Source: CAZFBA01 sp964517135 (GTDB lineage: Bacteria > Cyanobacteriota > Vampirovibrionia > JBFMGH01). From it: a stretch of DNA of 34,440 nucleotides. The stretch is from positions 1-34,440 of the forward strand of contig CAZFBA010000040.1 in the NCBI GenBank assembly GCA_964517135.1, read 5' to 3'. Numbering within the stretch: position 1 is the stretch's first letter; every line of letters begins with the position of its first letter. Shown piece after piece: positions 16,571 to 24,761 of this stretch. The notes beneath the pieces were generated by a model. It searched no databases. It was not told the DNA's origin and worked only from the letters and a program-made list of their open reading frames with translations. Made by a program: the position numbers and the translations under genes.

Positions 16571-17479
16571 TTATTTAAACTTTTTCTTCATATACCCTGC
16601 CAGATCTCCCAGTGATCCGGCAAGCCCTGCAAAAGAATAACACAACGCCCTCTTAAATGGCAGATTTCGCTTTTTAAATAAAAGATATATACAAACAAAA
16701 ATGCTCTCAACCACACGCCACAATAGATAACATAATGAAGGCTCTTGAAAATTCTTTTTAAATGAATCTCTATGACTCTTATAAATGGATTTCAATATAT
16801 AAAAAACTGACAGCTTATAGTCTGCAACCAGATGACTGACCTTCATCTGCGGTACATAATAGACGGTAATACCCTGTTTATAAAGTTTTGATATATATTC
16901 AGTCTCTTCACCATAAGCTTCAGTCTCTCCTTTCATACCAAGGTCAGTGTTAAAACCACCGTGTTCAATAAACAAAGATCGATGAAAGACCATGTTGGTT
17001 CCGGTGATGCCCCCCCGGGAAAAATCAAGAGCTATTTCATCAGGGCCACGGTCAAGAGTGCCATACTCAGGCGGGTACCAGTTCGGTATTTCTACCAGGG
17101 CAAAAGCATCATAGGGGCCGCCAAAGACCTTTATTTCAGGCATTCGCTGAATAAAATCATACATGTTCTCCAGCCAGTCAGGGTAAGCCCTGCCATCATC
17201 ATCTATATAGGCAATGTAGGTTCCTTTTGCCTCTTTCCAGCCCCTGTTACGGGAATAGCTGAGACCCTGATTGGTCTCTAATACATACCTGAAATTGCTG
17301 TTACGACTTACAAATGCCTGACTGACTTCAGCAGTTGCATCACTGGAATTGTTATCCACAATGATAACTTCATAGAGATCTTTTGAAAGCCCCTGTTTCT
17401 CTAGAGATTCAAGGCAGATTTTTAATATAACGGCCCTGTTATAGGTCGACACAACAACTGATAATACAATCTGGTTCAT
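16571..17479 (-). CDS. Family 2 glycosyltransferase
   Basis: A 302-aa GT-A enzyme: LSVVVSTYNRAVILKICLESL, EVIIVDNNSSDATAEV, NQGLSYSRNRGWKEAKG, and the DxD-type YIDDDGRAYPDWLENM. A hydrophobic, positively flanked region near residues 235-265 may lie at the membrane. The ATG at 17479 is the usual family start; a GTG five codons upstream is also open, and neither has a strong SD site. Stands apart from the 7.9-14.4 kb operon but surely contributes to surface glycans. Substrates unknown. Confidence 0.88.
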   Translation of the reverse strand: MNQIVLSVVVSTYNRAVILKICLESLEKQGLSKDLYEVIIVDNNSSDATAEVSQAFVSRNSNFRYVLETNQGLSYSRNRGWKEAKGTYIAYIDDDGRAYPDWLENMYDFIQRMPEIKVFGGPYDAFALVEIPNWYPPEYGTLDRGPDEIALDFSRGGITGTNMVFHRSLFIEHGGFNTDLGMKGETEAYGEETEYISKLYKQGITVYYVPQMKVSHLVADYKLSVFYILKSIYKSHRDSFKKNFQEPSLCYLLWRVVESIFVCIYLLFKKRNLPFKRALCYSFAGLAGSLGDLAGYMKKKFK

Positions 17480-17892
17480 AATAAAAGGACACACTTACTT
17501 AAGCCTGAACGCTTAAATCCTCTAAAATAGCATCATAAAACTCTACCTGAAGATAAAATTTGAAGTGTCAGGATTAATAACCTTGTTAAGAAAGAAACTT
17601 ATGTCATGGTAACCGGTTTAAGAGTAAATCTGGTAGTAAATCAAGAATAGCTCAAAAAATCGATGATCAAATCCTTAAAAAACGGAAAAAACGATACATA
17701 CATTTGAACTCAGTTTTCTGAATGCAGGTTCTTCAATAATTGTTGAGGTTGTCTCTAAATACACTGAAGAATGCAAATTGGACCTGATAATAATGATAAT
17801 GTTTCTTCTTTTAATCTTTATTATGTTTCGTTTAACTTAATATAACTAGGCCTGTTTCTCCTTTTGTTTTAATTCTGGAAAGCTTTATTGCC
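17480..17892. other. Gene-free gap
   Basis: A 413-bp AT-rich interval between two minus-strand genes. I find no gene with a ribosome-binding site, no RNA fold and no repeat shared with the rest of the window. It should contain the promoter of the downstream GT2 gene. Confidence 0.4.
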
Positions 17893-18204
17893 TTAACCGT
17901 TTCTGTAACAGTCAGAACAATAAACCGGTCTGTCGCCTCTGGGCTCAAACGGAACCGTAGTTTCACAACCACAGGCACTACAAGTAACTCTGTATTGCGG
18001 TTTGTTGAATCCGCCGCCACCACCTCTGGAGCGACCGCCGCCTCTAGGGCTATTCATTTTTCTTTGTGCACGGCAATCCGGACATCTTTTTGGGTTTGAA
18101 TATCTTTTCTGGCTGTAGAACTCTTGATCTTCAGCGCTGAAAACGAATGTCACACCACAATCTCCGCATTCGAGTTCCATGTCTTCAAAATCTTGATAAC
18201 TCAT
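17893..18204 (-). CDS. Zinc-ribbon protein with an RGG-type linker
   Basis: A 103-aa cytoplasmic protein with two zinc-binding modules. N-terminal: C13-x2-C16 and C41-x2-C44 around EDQEFYSQKRYSNPKRCPDC, matching the zf-trcl-like family. C-terminal: C75-x2-C78 and C96-x2-C99 around TTVPFEPRGDRPVYC. The linker (about 53-66) is Arg/Gly-rich, like RGG boxes that touch RNA. The family has no firmly established role; nucleic-acid binding is inference. Monocistronic. Confidence 0.8.
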   Translation of the reverse strand: MSYQDFEDMELECGDCGVTFVFSAEDQEFYSQKRYSNPKRCPDCRAQRKMNSPRGGGRSRGGGGGFNKPQYRVTCSACGCETTVPFEPRGDRPVYCSDCYRNG

Positions 18205-18494
18205 AAAATCACTTTCTTAATAATTTACTACACACGATTATTATTCTATAACCTGTGCTAAAAGTCGAGATTTATATTGTAAAGATTCTTATAAACAGTA
18301 TTGATTTATATAACTGATGAAGTCAAAAATACTTTCAGGACAGGCATACCTTCAATAGTTAAATTTTTAAGTTCTGTATAGACTCTTAAAAATAGAAGAT
18401 TTCTACTATAAATTTAAAAAAATTCTTCTAACAGGTTCTTAGAGTATATTTTTTTTATATATATGGGGTTAGGAAATTACAGGGCGTAAAAATT

Positions 18495-19493
18495 ATGACA
18501 AGCATTACTTTCAATCAGGATAATCTTAAAGAAACACTCTCAGCTAAAATGGCAGAGTTTTATCTCGCTTTAGATAAAATTAAAAGCATTGAATCAGATA
18601 TGGTCTTTGCTGAATTTTCTGCTGCAAAAGCTGAACAGAGAAAAGATGAATACAGCTTCATGATTGACCACTGGAACAATATCATTGGACAATCTCAAAA
18701 AATCAATATTGCCAGTGCTGAAACTATTATTACCAGTGCACTTTTTCTAATGATGGAAATGAAAAACAAAATGAGTAATCTGACAGCAAAAAAAGCTCAA
18801 GTTCAATCTGCTGCTAACAATAGCACGGGTGATAATGCAACACCTCCAGAGCCACCACTTAGTTTCGGACTAATCAGAAGGGCTTTTGACAGGTTGATTA
18901 ACTCTCAGGCTGCAACAGAACTTCAGGATGCAAACAATACAAGAGATTTTATTAAAGAAAAATCTCAATATTTTGATGCAATTATTTCTACATCCTTTGA
19001 ATATAAATCAAACATCAAACATCAAAAAGAACAACAGAATAATATAGACTATACATATCAAAACAGACAAATGGTTTACACATTAACTGAAATACAAAAT
19101 ATTCAAAATGCTATACATTATAATGATAAAGATAAGGATACCCGGAAAAATAAAGTAGTTCTTGAGTTTAAACATGCCATAAATAATGCTCAACAAGCCC
19201 CGGCTGCAATGGCTAATGAAAATATTCTTCAGACAATCAAAAAATACGCTAATGCTTATATAGATGAAGAAATAAACGTTATATTAGATAAAGACATGTC
19301 TTACTTTAATGAAGAATTACAACAATTACTACCGAATAGCAAAATTATTGTAGATCGAAGAAATAATCAGGATAACAATAATTATTTTAATAATATTCAG
19401 GCCGATAACAAAGATAAAATCAATACTGACAGAAGAAAAAATCAGCCAATATCTTTCAGTATAGACAGTAACACATCTTCGTTTCTATCATAG
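18495..19493 (+). CDS. Unknown Asn/Gln-rich helical protein
   Basis: 332 aa, not recognised. Mostly alpha-helical with likely coiled coils (about 10-60, 75-105, 160-260). No signal peptide or membrane segment. The middle holds a low-complexity stretch (NNSTGDNATPPEPP, about 109-122), and the end is rich in Asn, Asp and Gln. A weak AGGG site precedes the ATG. It lies 250 bp before the pilin array on the same strand, so a cytoplasmic assembly or chaperone-like role is possible, but that rests only on position. Confidence 0.65.
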   Translation: MTSITFNQDNLKETLSAKMAEFYLALDKIKSIESDMVFAEFSAAKAEQRKDEYSFMIDHWNNIIGQSQKINIASAETIITSALFLMMEMKNKMSNLTAKKAQVQSAANNSTGDNATPPEPPLSFGLIRRAFDRLINSQAATELQDANNTRDFIKEKSQYFDAIISTSFEYKSNIKHQKEQQNNIDYTYQNRQMVYTLTEIQNIQNAIHYNDKDKDTRKNKVVLEFKHAINNAQQAPAAMANENILQTIKKYANAYIDEEINVILDKDMSYFNEELQQLLPNSKIIVDRRNNQDNNNYFNNIQADNKDKINTDRRKNQPISFSIDSNTSSFLS

Positions 19494-19505
19494 TTAAACA
19501 TATCA

Positions 19506-19533
19506 AGCTATTGCAGTGTTAATAGCAATAGCT
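19506..19533 (+). other. Hairpin downstream of the 18495-19493 gene
   Basis: Perfect 9-bp stem AGCTATTGC/GCAATAGCT with a 10-nt loop, starting 13 nt after the stop. The sequence after it is only mildly T-rich, so termination would be inefficient. It separates the unknown gene from the pilin array. Confidence 0.4.
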
Positions 19534-19743
19534 CTTAATATTAGTATATGTTTAAACTTATGGCCCTATTAATCTAATTATTGAAATTATTTTGACCTCT
19601 ATTTTAAGCTGATTTGCTCTGTATCAGAATTTTTTAAAGGAGAAAAAATAAACAATTATTACTATTTTATATTTATAAGGCTAATGTAATTATAAAAAAT
19701 GTCGTAAATGTAAGTATCATTAAGCAGGTTAGGAAGATTAAAA

Positions 19744-20790
19744 ATGAAAAAAACTAACGGTAATGCTATAGCTCAGTATGGTATAATTATTGCCCTAGTA
19801 GTGCTGGCTCTTATACCGGTGTTTTATCTGCTGGGCAAAAATATTGTTGATTATTTTTCTGGCTTTACCACAACACTTGAAAAAGACCATTCTCCAGCAG
19901 TGATTAAAACCTCCCGTGATGGAAAATATCCTATGACGAACTATAAGCCCGGTGACCTCGGAGGAACAACTGATCAACCGGTAAGTTTTTGCTCAGAAGG
20001 TGTCTGCGCTGTAGATTATGGAGAGTTTGTCTTAAATGGCATACCTGAAAACTTTCAGGAATTTGCACAGGCCTCAGGTGTCTCAGGTGGCACTGATATG
20101 CTGTCTTCTCTGATTGAACAAATAGCCCGTCAACTGGAACAGCAGGGTGATATTGAAGGCGCAACTAATTACAGAAACCTCGCTAATATGGGGTATTTTC
20201 TCTCTTCTACTCAAAACACTATTGAAAACCTTTTAAATTATTGTATTGCGAACTTTGCCAGAGATCTTAAATGCCTGAAAGATAGATATAATTCTCCGGT
20301 TAATATGGCGGTACCAGAAGAAGTAGCTTCTTTGTTGCCTGGCGTCAGTTCAAAAATGACATACGCCCAGTTGATAAATTTGAGCAAAGAAATTCAAACC
20401 GCAAGAATACTGAAAGAAACCAATCCAAAGGCTTATGAGAAGAAAGCAGGCACCACAGGCTATGCTATCATTGAGCAGCTTGATGCTATACTTAACAATC
20501 CTGAATATTCAGATACAATGAAAGATGTAACCATTGCCCTGGTTAATCAAATAAATAATATTGGTATCGGTTTTGCTGAAGTAGTTGCAGTATCAGGTAC
20601 AAAACCTGATTATACTACTGCAAAAGTGTATGATGTAGTTACTGGTGAGCTGCTTTATACTAAAGTAATTGGAGATACAGGGGGGCAGCTTATGGTTCAT
20701 CCACCTGAAGCCAGCATCGGTACTAATATAAGATCAACTCTAATTTGTAACACAGGGAGAAGGAAAAATATCAACAATACATGTGAGTAG
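19744..20790 (+). CDS. Large pilin-like protein 1 (type a)
   Basis: 348 aa. The N-terminus is a short Lys-rich leader ending in Gly (MKKTNG) followed by NAIAQYGIIIALVVLALIP, resembling Flp or class III prepilins cleaved after Gly, but with Gln instead of Glu at mature position +5 and Tyr at +6. After the helix comes a linker, then LGGT at 72-75, a C-x4-C pair (C83, C88) with VDYGEFVLNGIPENFQEFAQA, a helical middle with a second pair (C167, C177), and a C-terminal D-V-V-TGE motif and C335/C347. Flp pilins are usually only 50-80 aa. Probably an exported, disulfide-stabilised filament subunit or pseudopilin. Confidence 0.75.
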   Translation: MKKTNGNAIAQYGIIIALVVLALIPVFYLLGKNIVDYFSGFTTTLEKDHSPAVIKTSRDGKYPMTNYKPGDLGGTTDQPVSFCSEGVCAVDYGEFVLNGIPENFQEFAQASGVSGGTDMLSSLIEQIARQLEQQGDIEGATNYRNLANMGYFLSSTQNTIENLLNYCIANFARDLKCLKDRYNSPVNMAVPEEVASLLPGVSSKMTYAQLINLSKEIQTARILKETNPKAYEKKAGTTGYAIIEQLDAILNNPEYSDTMKDVTIALVNQINNIGIGFAEVVAVSGTKPDYTTAKVYDVVTGELLYTKVIGDTGGQLMVHPPEASIGTNIRSTLICNTGRRKNINNTCE

Positions 20791-21128
20791 GAGCCAATCA
20801 TGAGAACTAAAGGTAATGCTATAGCTCAATATGGTATAATCATAGCCCTTGTGGCTCTGGCACTTGTGCCGGTGTTTTATCTATTCGGCAAAAATATTGT
20901 TGATTATTTTGCTAATTTCAAAAACATGCTTGGTGGAAATAATACAAATGTAGTCGAGCAGCCAGTTTCAACTACTCCAGAAGCAATGCCACCTGCACCA
21001 GTAGCTACAGCTGCAATTAAAGCTGGTGAACTTGGCGGTACTCCTGATCAGCCCCAGCTGGTTTGTAAAAATGGAATTTGTGCTATTGATTATGGAGATT
21101 TTGTTTTAAACGGAATACCTGAAAACTT
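20790..21128 (+). repeat. 339-bp near-identical block, copy 1
   Basis: Covers the SD site and the first 109 codons of pilin-like gene 2. It is repeated at 21866-22204 with a single difference (20804 G versus 21880 A). The flanking coding sequence differs strongly, which points to recent duplication or gene conversion limited to this module. Confidence 0.9.
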
Positions 21129-21864
21129 CAATGACTTTGTTCTTTCAAGCGGTACTTCTGGGGGCACAACAACGATTACTGATCTTCTAATGCAGCTTGC
21201 TCAGCAATACAAAGACAATGGAAAATTAGAAGAATCTGAAATCATTAAGAAACTAGCCATCACTGGGCACAACATAGCTGCTATACAGAAATACTCTGAA
21301 AAAATGATCAATAGCTGTAATAAAGATATACAGTGTCTGAAAAACTTGACAGATAAAAATGACAACTATTTAAGCTCCATTGAAGGATTTGATGATACTT
21401 ATTATGAATTTCCCGCTCATCTTGTATATTATGAAATCAATGATGCTGCAAATTTTACTTTGAAAAATGTCTCAGAACGTGTCAATACAACTGATTTTCA
21501 GGATAAACTCAATGATGGTAGACTTGAATATATATTTTTGGATCAGTTTAACAATATACAGCAATCAAACGGCATAGACGATGCAACCAAAGATTTAATT
21601 ACTGAATTATCTTGGGTCATAGGGGTTATGGGTAAAGAGTTTGAAAATAATACAGAGATGATCTATAATCCAGAGCATCCACCCAACCAGGGATATAATG
21701 ATCCTCTCACAGGAGAGTATATTGAACGAGAATACATGGGTGATGATACTCAAATAAACCTGAGTATGTTTGAAAATTATACTGCAAGCAGAATTACTAA
21801 TCTTAATTCAATGTTAATCTGTGTTACCGGTCAAAATATTGACACAGGAGAAAAATGCCACTAA
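20800..21864 (+). CDS. Large pilin-like protein 2 (type b)
   Basis: 354 aa. Same layout as protein 1: leader MRTKG then NAIAQYGIIIALVALALVPVF, a Pro/Ala/Thr linker (about 55-72), LGGTPDQPQ, C89/C94, DYGDFVLNGIPENF, helical middle with paired cysteines (SCNKDIQCL), a DPLTGE motif, and C341/C353 near the end. After IPENF it follows the type b phrase NDFVLSSGTSGGT, shared with protein 4, not the QEFAQA phrase of proteins 1 and 3. GGAG lies 6 nt before the ATG. Starts 9 nt after gene 1, so the array is one operon. Confidence 0.75.
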   Translation: MRTKGNAIAQYGIIIALVALALVPVFYLFGKNIVDYFANFKNMLGGNNTNVVEQPVSTTPEAMPPAPVATAAIKAGELGGTPDQPQLVCKNGICAIDYGDFVLNGIPENFNDFVLSSGTSGGTTTITDLLMQLAQQYKDNGKLEESEIIKKLAITGHNIAAIQKYSEKMINSCNKDIQCLKNLTDKNDNYLSSIEGFDDTYYEFPAHLVYYEINDAANFTLKNVSERVNTTDFQDKLNDGRLEYIFLDQFNNIQQSNGIDDATKDLITELSWVIGVMGKEFENNTEMIYNPEHPPNQGYNDPLTGEYIEREYMGDDTQINLSMFENYTASRITNLNSMLICVTGQNIDTGEKCH

Positions 21865-21865
21865 A

Positions 21866-22204
21866 GGAGCCAATCATGAAAACTAAAGGTAATGCTATAG
21901 CTCAATATGGTATAATCATAGCCCTTGTGGCTCTGGCACTTGTGCCGGTGTTTTATCTATTCGGCAAAAATATTGTTGATTATTTTGCTAATTTCAAAAA
22001 CATGCTTGGTGGAAATAATACAAATGTAGTCGAGCAGCCAGTTTCAACTACTCCAGAAGCAATGCCACCTGCACCAGTAGCTACAGCTGCAATTAAAGCT
22101 GGTGAACTTGGCGGTACTCCTGATCAGCCCCAGCTGGTTTGTAAAAATGGAATTTGTGCTATTGATTATGGAGATTTTGTTTTAAACGGAATACCTGAAA
22201 ACTT
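21866..22204 (+). repeat. 339-bp near-identical block, copy 2
   Basis: Second copy of the block at 20790-21128, offset by 1076 bp. It covers the SD site and first codons of pilin-like gene 3, then the sequence switches abruptly to the type a middle region. Confidence 0.9.
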
Positions 22205-22952
22205 TCAGGAATTTGCTCAGGCCGCAGGCATTTCAGGCGGTACTGACAAACTAATATCACTCATAGAGCAGATAGCTGAACAGCTTGAAGCTGACGAAGA
22301 GCACGAAAAAGCTGCTCAACTTCGTCAATTGGCTAATTTGGGCCACGCCGTAGCTGATATTGACAAATTATATGAAGATATTGCCGAAAACTGTATCGGA
22401 AATGAATACGAAATGGCCTGTCTCACCAATAATTTAAGTTATGGTTCTGCAGACATTCAATTTTATGAAGATATTGATGCTCTTGTACCTGATTTTTCTC
22501 CTGAGCACCCAAAAGAGATCTATGACTCAATTGATATTGGCTATGCAAGATATTTGAAAAACTTTGAGCCAGGCAAATATGAAGATCTTAAAACCTCATT
22601 GATTTCTATCCAGATGGTAGAAATTTTTGACAGTATTATGAATGATCCTGGATATAGTGATTCTATGAAGACTGTTACTACTGAACTACTTAAAAACCTT
22701 AGTGATCTTAATTATCAAATGAGGGGTCTTATGATGGCCGGATATTACGCAGGCCGTGATAGTGCAAAAGGCTCTTATGATCTGGATAAATATGATCCTA
22801 TTACTGGTGAAAATACTGGAAAGTCAAGTTTTTCCAGAGAGATGGGCCTTGAGGATATAATCTCACCTGAAATAAGTAATAAGTCAGATATCAAAAGTGC
22901 TCTCATCTGTGCAACAGGAGAGTATGACGATACAGGAAAGGTGTGTGAATAA
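21876..22952 (+). CDS. Large pilin-like protein 3 (type a)
   Basis: 358 aa from the ATG at 21876, chosen because AAGGAG lies 8 nt upstream; an upstream in-frame ATG at 21855 overlaps gene 2. The first 109 residues equal protein 2 apart from R2K; the rest is type a like protein 1 (QEFAQAAGISGGTD, IEQIAEQLEADEE). It keeps paired cysteines in the middle (NCIGNEYEMACL), a DPITGE motif, and a C-terminal LICATG...VCE pair. The mosaic suggests subunits swap N-terminal modules. Confidence 0.75.
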   Translation: MKTKGNAIAQYGIIIALVALALVPVFYLFGKNIVDYFANFKNMLGGNNTNVVEQPVSTTPEAMPPAPVATAAIKAGELGGTPDQPQLVCKNGICAIDYGDFVLNGIPENFQEFAQAAGISGGTDKLISLIEQIAEQLEADEEHEKAAQLRQLANLGHAVADIDKLYEDIAENCIGNEYEMACLTNNLSYGSADIQFYEDIDALVPDFSPEHPKEIYDSIDIGYARYLKNFEPGKYEDLKTSLISIQMVEIFDSIMNDPGYSDSMKTVTTELLKNLSDLNYQMRGLMMAGYYAGRDSAKGSYDLDKYDPITGENTGKSSFSREMGLEDIISPEISNKSDIKSALICATGEYDDTGKVCE

Positions 22953-22953
22953 T

Positions 22954-23961
22954 ATGAATAATAAACAGAGAAAAGAATCTGGTGCTGGTCTCGTTGATTA
23001 TGTAATACCGACAGCTATTGTGGGTCTTGCCTTTGGCTTGGGACTTTATTTCCTGGTTTCCAGTGGTAATCTTACTGGCTTTTTTGGAGCCTCACTTAAT
23101 TCAGAGCAGGGAGAACCAGGAACTCTTAATATACCTGCATATAATAGTAGTGAAACCCAATCAGTCATAAACCCGGGAAGCCTGGGTGGTACACCGGAAA
23201 ACCCCCAAATGCAATGCCAGGGAGGTGTTTGTACTATAGACTTTGGTGAATATGTCCTGTCAGGTATACCTGAAAATTTTAATGACTATGTTCTCTCAAG
23301 CGGAGCATCAGGAGGCACAGAAAAACTTGCCAGTCTATTTGCTCAACTTGCTGAACAGCTGGAGTTATCCGGCAAAAATGCTGAAGCCGAAGAGCTAAAA
23401 AAGCTTGCCTCTATTGCATATAATATGTCTCTTATTCATAAAGATTCTGAGAATACTATTAATAACTGCCAGACTGATAGTGATTGTTATTTTAATAAAG
23501 CTGTTTCAACATTTTCTAAACCTGAAGGTTATGATGAAACATATTATAGTTTTACTGAAAACCTTGAAGCACAGTCATATTATTCAGGTTCAATGAGCCT
23601 GGCTTATGCAAAATATGTTGAAATGTATGAACACCCTTCAGCCTTTCAGTATAATCTTGATAATAACCAGCTCGCCTTTCTTTTTCAGGATCAACTATCT
23701 TCTATTATGCAAAATGATAACTTTTCCAGTTCAATGAAAGGGGTCATAGAAACACTTAGCAGAGATATAGGTATTATCGGTCAGGATTTATACACTTTAT
23801 ACTATTCTGCTGAATGGCCGGGTAACCCGATGGCCATGCGTGACCCTCTTACAGGTGAAGAATGGCCGCCCGTTACATATAATACCCCCCTTCAGGATTT
23901 TCAAAACTATAATGCAGCTTCAATAAATAATCTTATTAATCAACTTACAAACCCCTCTTAG
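22954..23961 (+). CDS. Large pilin-like protein 4 (divergent, type b)
   Basis: 335 aa from the ATG at 22954 (GGAAAGG upstream, 1 nt after gene 3). The N-terminus differs: leader MNNKQRKESG, then AGLVDYVIPTAIVGLAFGLGLYFLV, with Asp at +5 and Tyr at +6 if cut after G10. It keeps LGGTPENPQ, a C-x4-C pair (MQCQGGVCTIDFGEYVLSGIPENF), the type b phrase NDYVLSSGASGGT, a middle Cys pair and DPLTGE, but lacks the two C-terminal cysteines. It may be a tip or minor subunit. Last of the array, 188 bp before the peptide gene. Confidence 0.75.
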   Translation: MNNKQRKESGAGLVDYVIPTAIVGLAFGLGLYFLVSSGNLTGFFGASLNSEQGEPGTLNIPAYNSSETQSVINPGSLGGTPENPQMQCQGGVCTIDFGEYVLSGIPENFNDYVLSSGASGGTEKLASLFAQLAEQLELSGKNAEAEELKKLASIAYNMSLIHKDSENTINNCQTDSDCYFNKAVSTFSKPEGYDETYYSFTENLEAQSYYSGSMSLAYAKYVEMYEHPSAFQYNLDNNQLAFLFQDQLSSIMQNDNFSSSMKGVIETLSRDIGIIGQDLYTLYYSAEWPGNPMAMRDPLTGEEWPPVTYNTPLQDFQNYNAASINNLINQLTNPS

Positions 23962-24149
23962 CCTGTTTTATGGTTGTATTTGCCCAATTGCTGGTAAAAA
24001 ATTACTATTAAGATAAGAAATATCTTCTAACAATACATTTGCAACGATTTTTTTTATTATAATAGGTAGTATTACAGGGAAAACCATTTTTAAAATCTTA
24101 ATAGTGCTTATTATTACAGGTGTATATACATTTGCAAGGAGGATGTTGT

Positions 24150-24527
24150 ATGGGTTTTATAGGAAATTTAAGTTTAAATAATCAAAATGCTACACTGAGC
24201 CTGATAAATAATGGTCAGATAAATAATACTATTTCAAGCAACTGGCATTCCGGCCTTACAGGTATTCAGAACAATGGACTAATGAACCAGATCAAACTGT
24301 ATACTGATTCAGCCAGGTCTTTTATGACTAACAATGGCTCTGTTAATAATACTCAAATTAATGCAATAAATGGTGGTTATGCAGGGTTTCAAAACAATGG
24401 TGCTCTTAATTATGTTAGTGCAAACGCTTCAAAGCTTGGCAATATAAACTTTAATAATTTATTTGGATCAACAAACTGGCTGACAGCAACAGCCACTACA
24501 GGCGGTAACATAAGTATATTATCCTGA
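24150..24527 (+). CDS. Asn-rich repeat peptide, candidate precursor
   Basis: 125 aa, start fixed by a strong AAGGAGG 6 nt before the ATG. No cysteine, no signal peptide, and very rich in Asn, Gly, Ser and Thr. Four repeats of about 20-21 residues share the core NNG-x-(I/M/V/L)-N: NNGQINN (20-26), NNGLMNQ (41-47), NNGSVNN (61-67), NNGALNY (82-88). Two are preceded by G-x-x-G-(I/F)-Q. The spacing fits a beta-solenoid or a multi-core substrate. Immediately downstream lie a terminator and two radical SAM/SPASM genes, so I infer a modified peptide (RiPP-like), although no leader-cleavage motif is evident. A TATAAT at 24058-24063 could be its -10 box. Confidence 0.7.
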   Translation: MGFIGNLSLNNQNATLSLINNGQINNTISSNWHSGLTGIQNNGLMNQIKLYTDSARSFMTNNGSVNNTQINAINGGYAGFQNNGALNYVSANASKLGNINFNNLFGSTNWLTATATTGGNISILS

Positions 24528-24572
24528 AATCCAATTCGTTGACCCTCTCTTTACCGCAGATTACCTTTCTGC

Positions 24573-24595
24573 AACCTCCACCCGGAGGTTTTTTT
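24573..24595 (+). terminator. Rho-independent terminator after the peptide gene
   Basis: Stem AACCTCC/GGAGGTT (24573-24579 with 24584-24590), loop ACCC, then a run of T to 24595. It lies 46 nt after the peptide stop and would make the peptide transcript more abundant than the maturase transcript. Confidence 0.8.
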
Positions 24596-24640
24596 CTGAC
24601 TATAAAAACTAACTCATTATTAAATTATGCATTTACTATA

Positions 24641-24697
24641 ATTAATGATTCTAGCGACATCAATTTTTGAATCTGAGAACTTTAAAGGTATTCAGAA
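24641..24697. repeat. MITE-like element without the hairpin
   Basis: TTAATGATTCTAGC is directly followed by GACATCAATTT and a right arm that aligns with 14583-14625 (about 34 of 43 bases). Compared with the element at 14501-14625, the whole 18-bp hairpin is absent from between AGC and GAC. It lies between the terminator and the first radical SAM gene. Confidence 0.5.
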
Positions 24698-24761
24698 CCC
24701 CAGGGTAAATTATTGATTTCAAAAATAAAAGAAAATATAATGAAAATCAGGAGATTAGATT

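Noticed and set aside
17832..18023. Minus-strand 63-codon frame overlapping the zinc-ribbon gene
   Set aside because: Out of frame with the zinc-ribbon protein, whose cysteine pattern makes it the real gene; no SD site.
22897..22953. Upstream start for pilin-like gene 4
   Set aside because: The extra 19 codons overlap the end of gene 3 in another frame, and the ATG at 22954 has GGAAAGG upstream and gives a proper prepilin leader.
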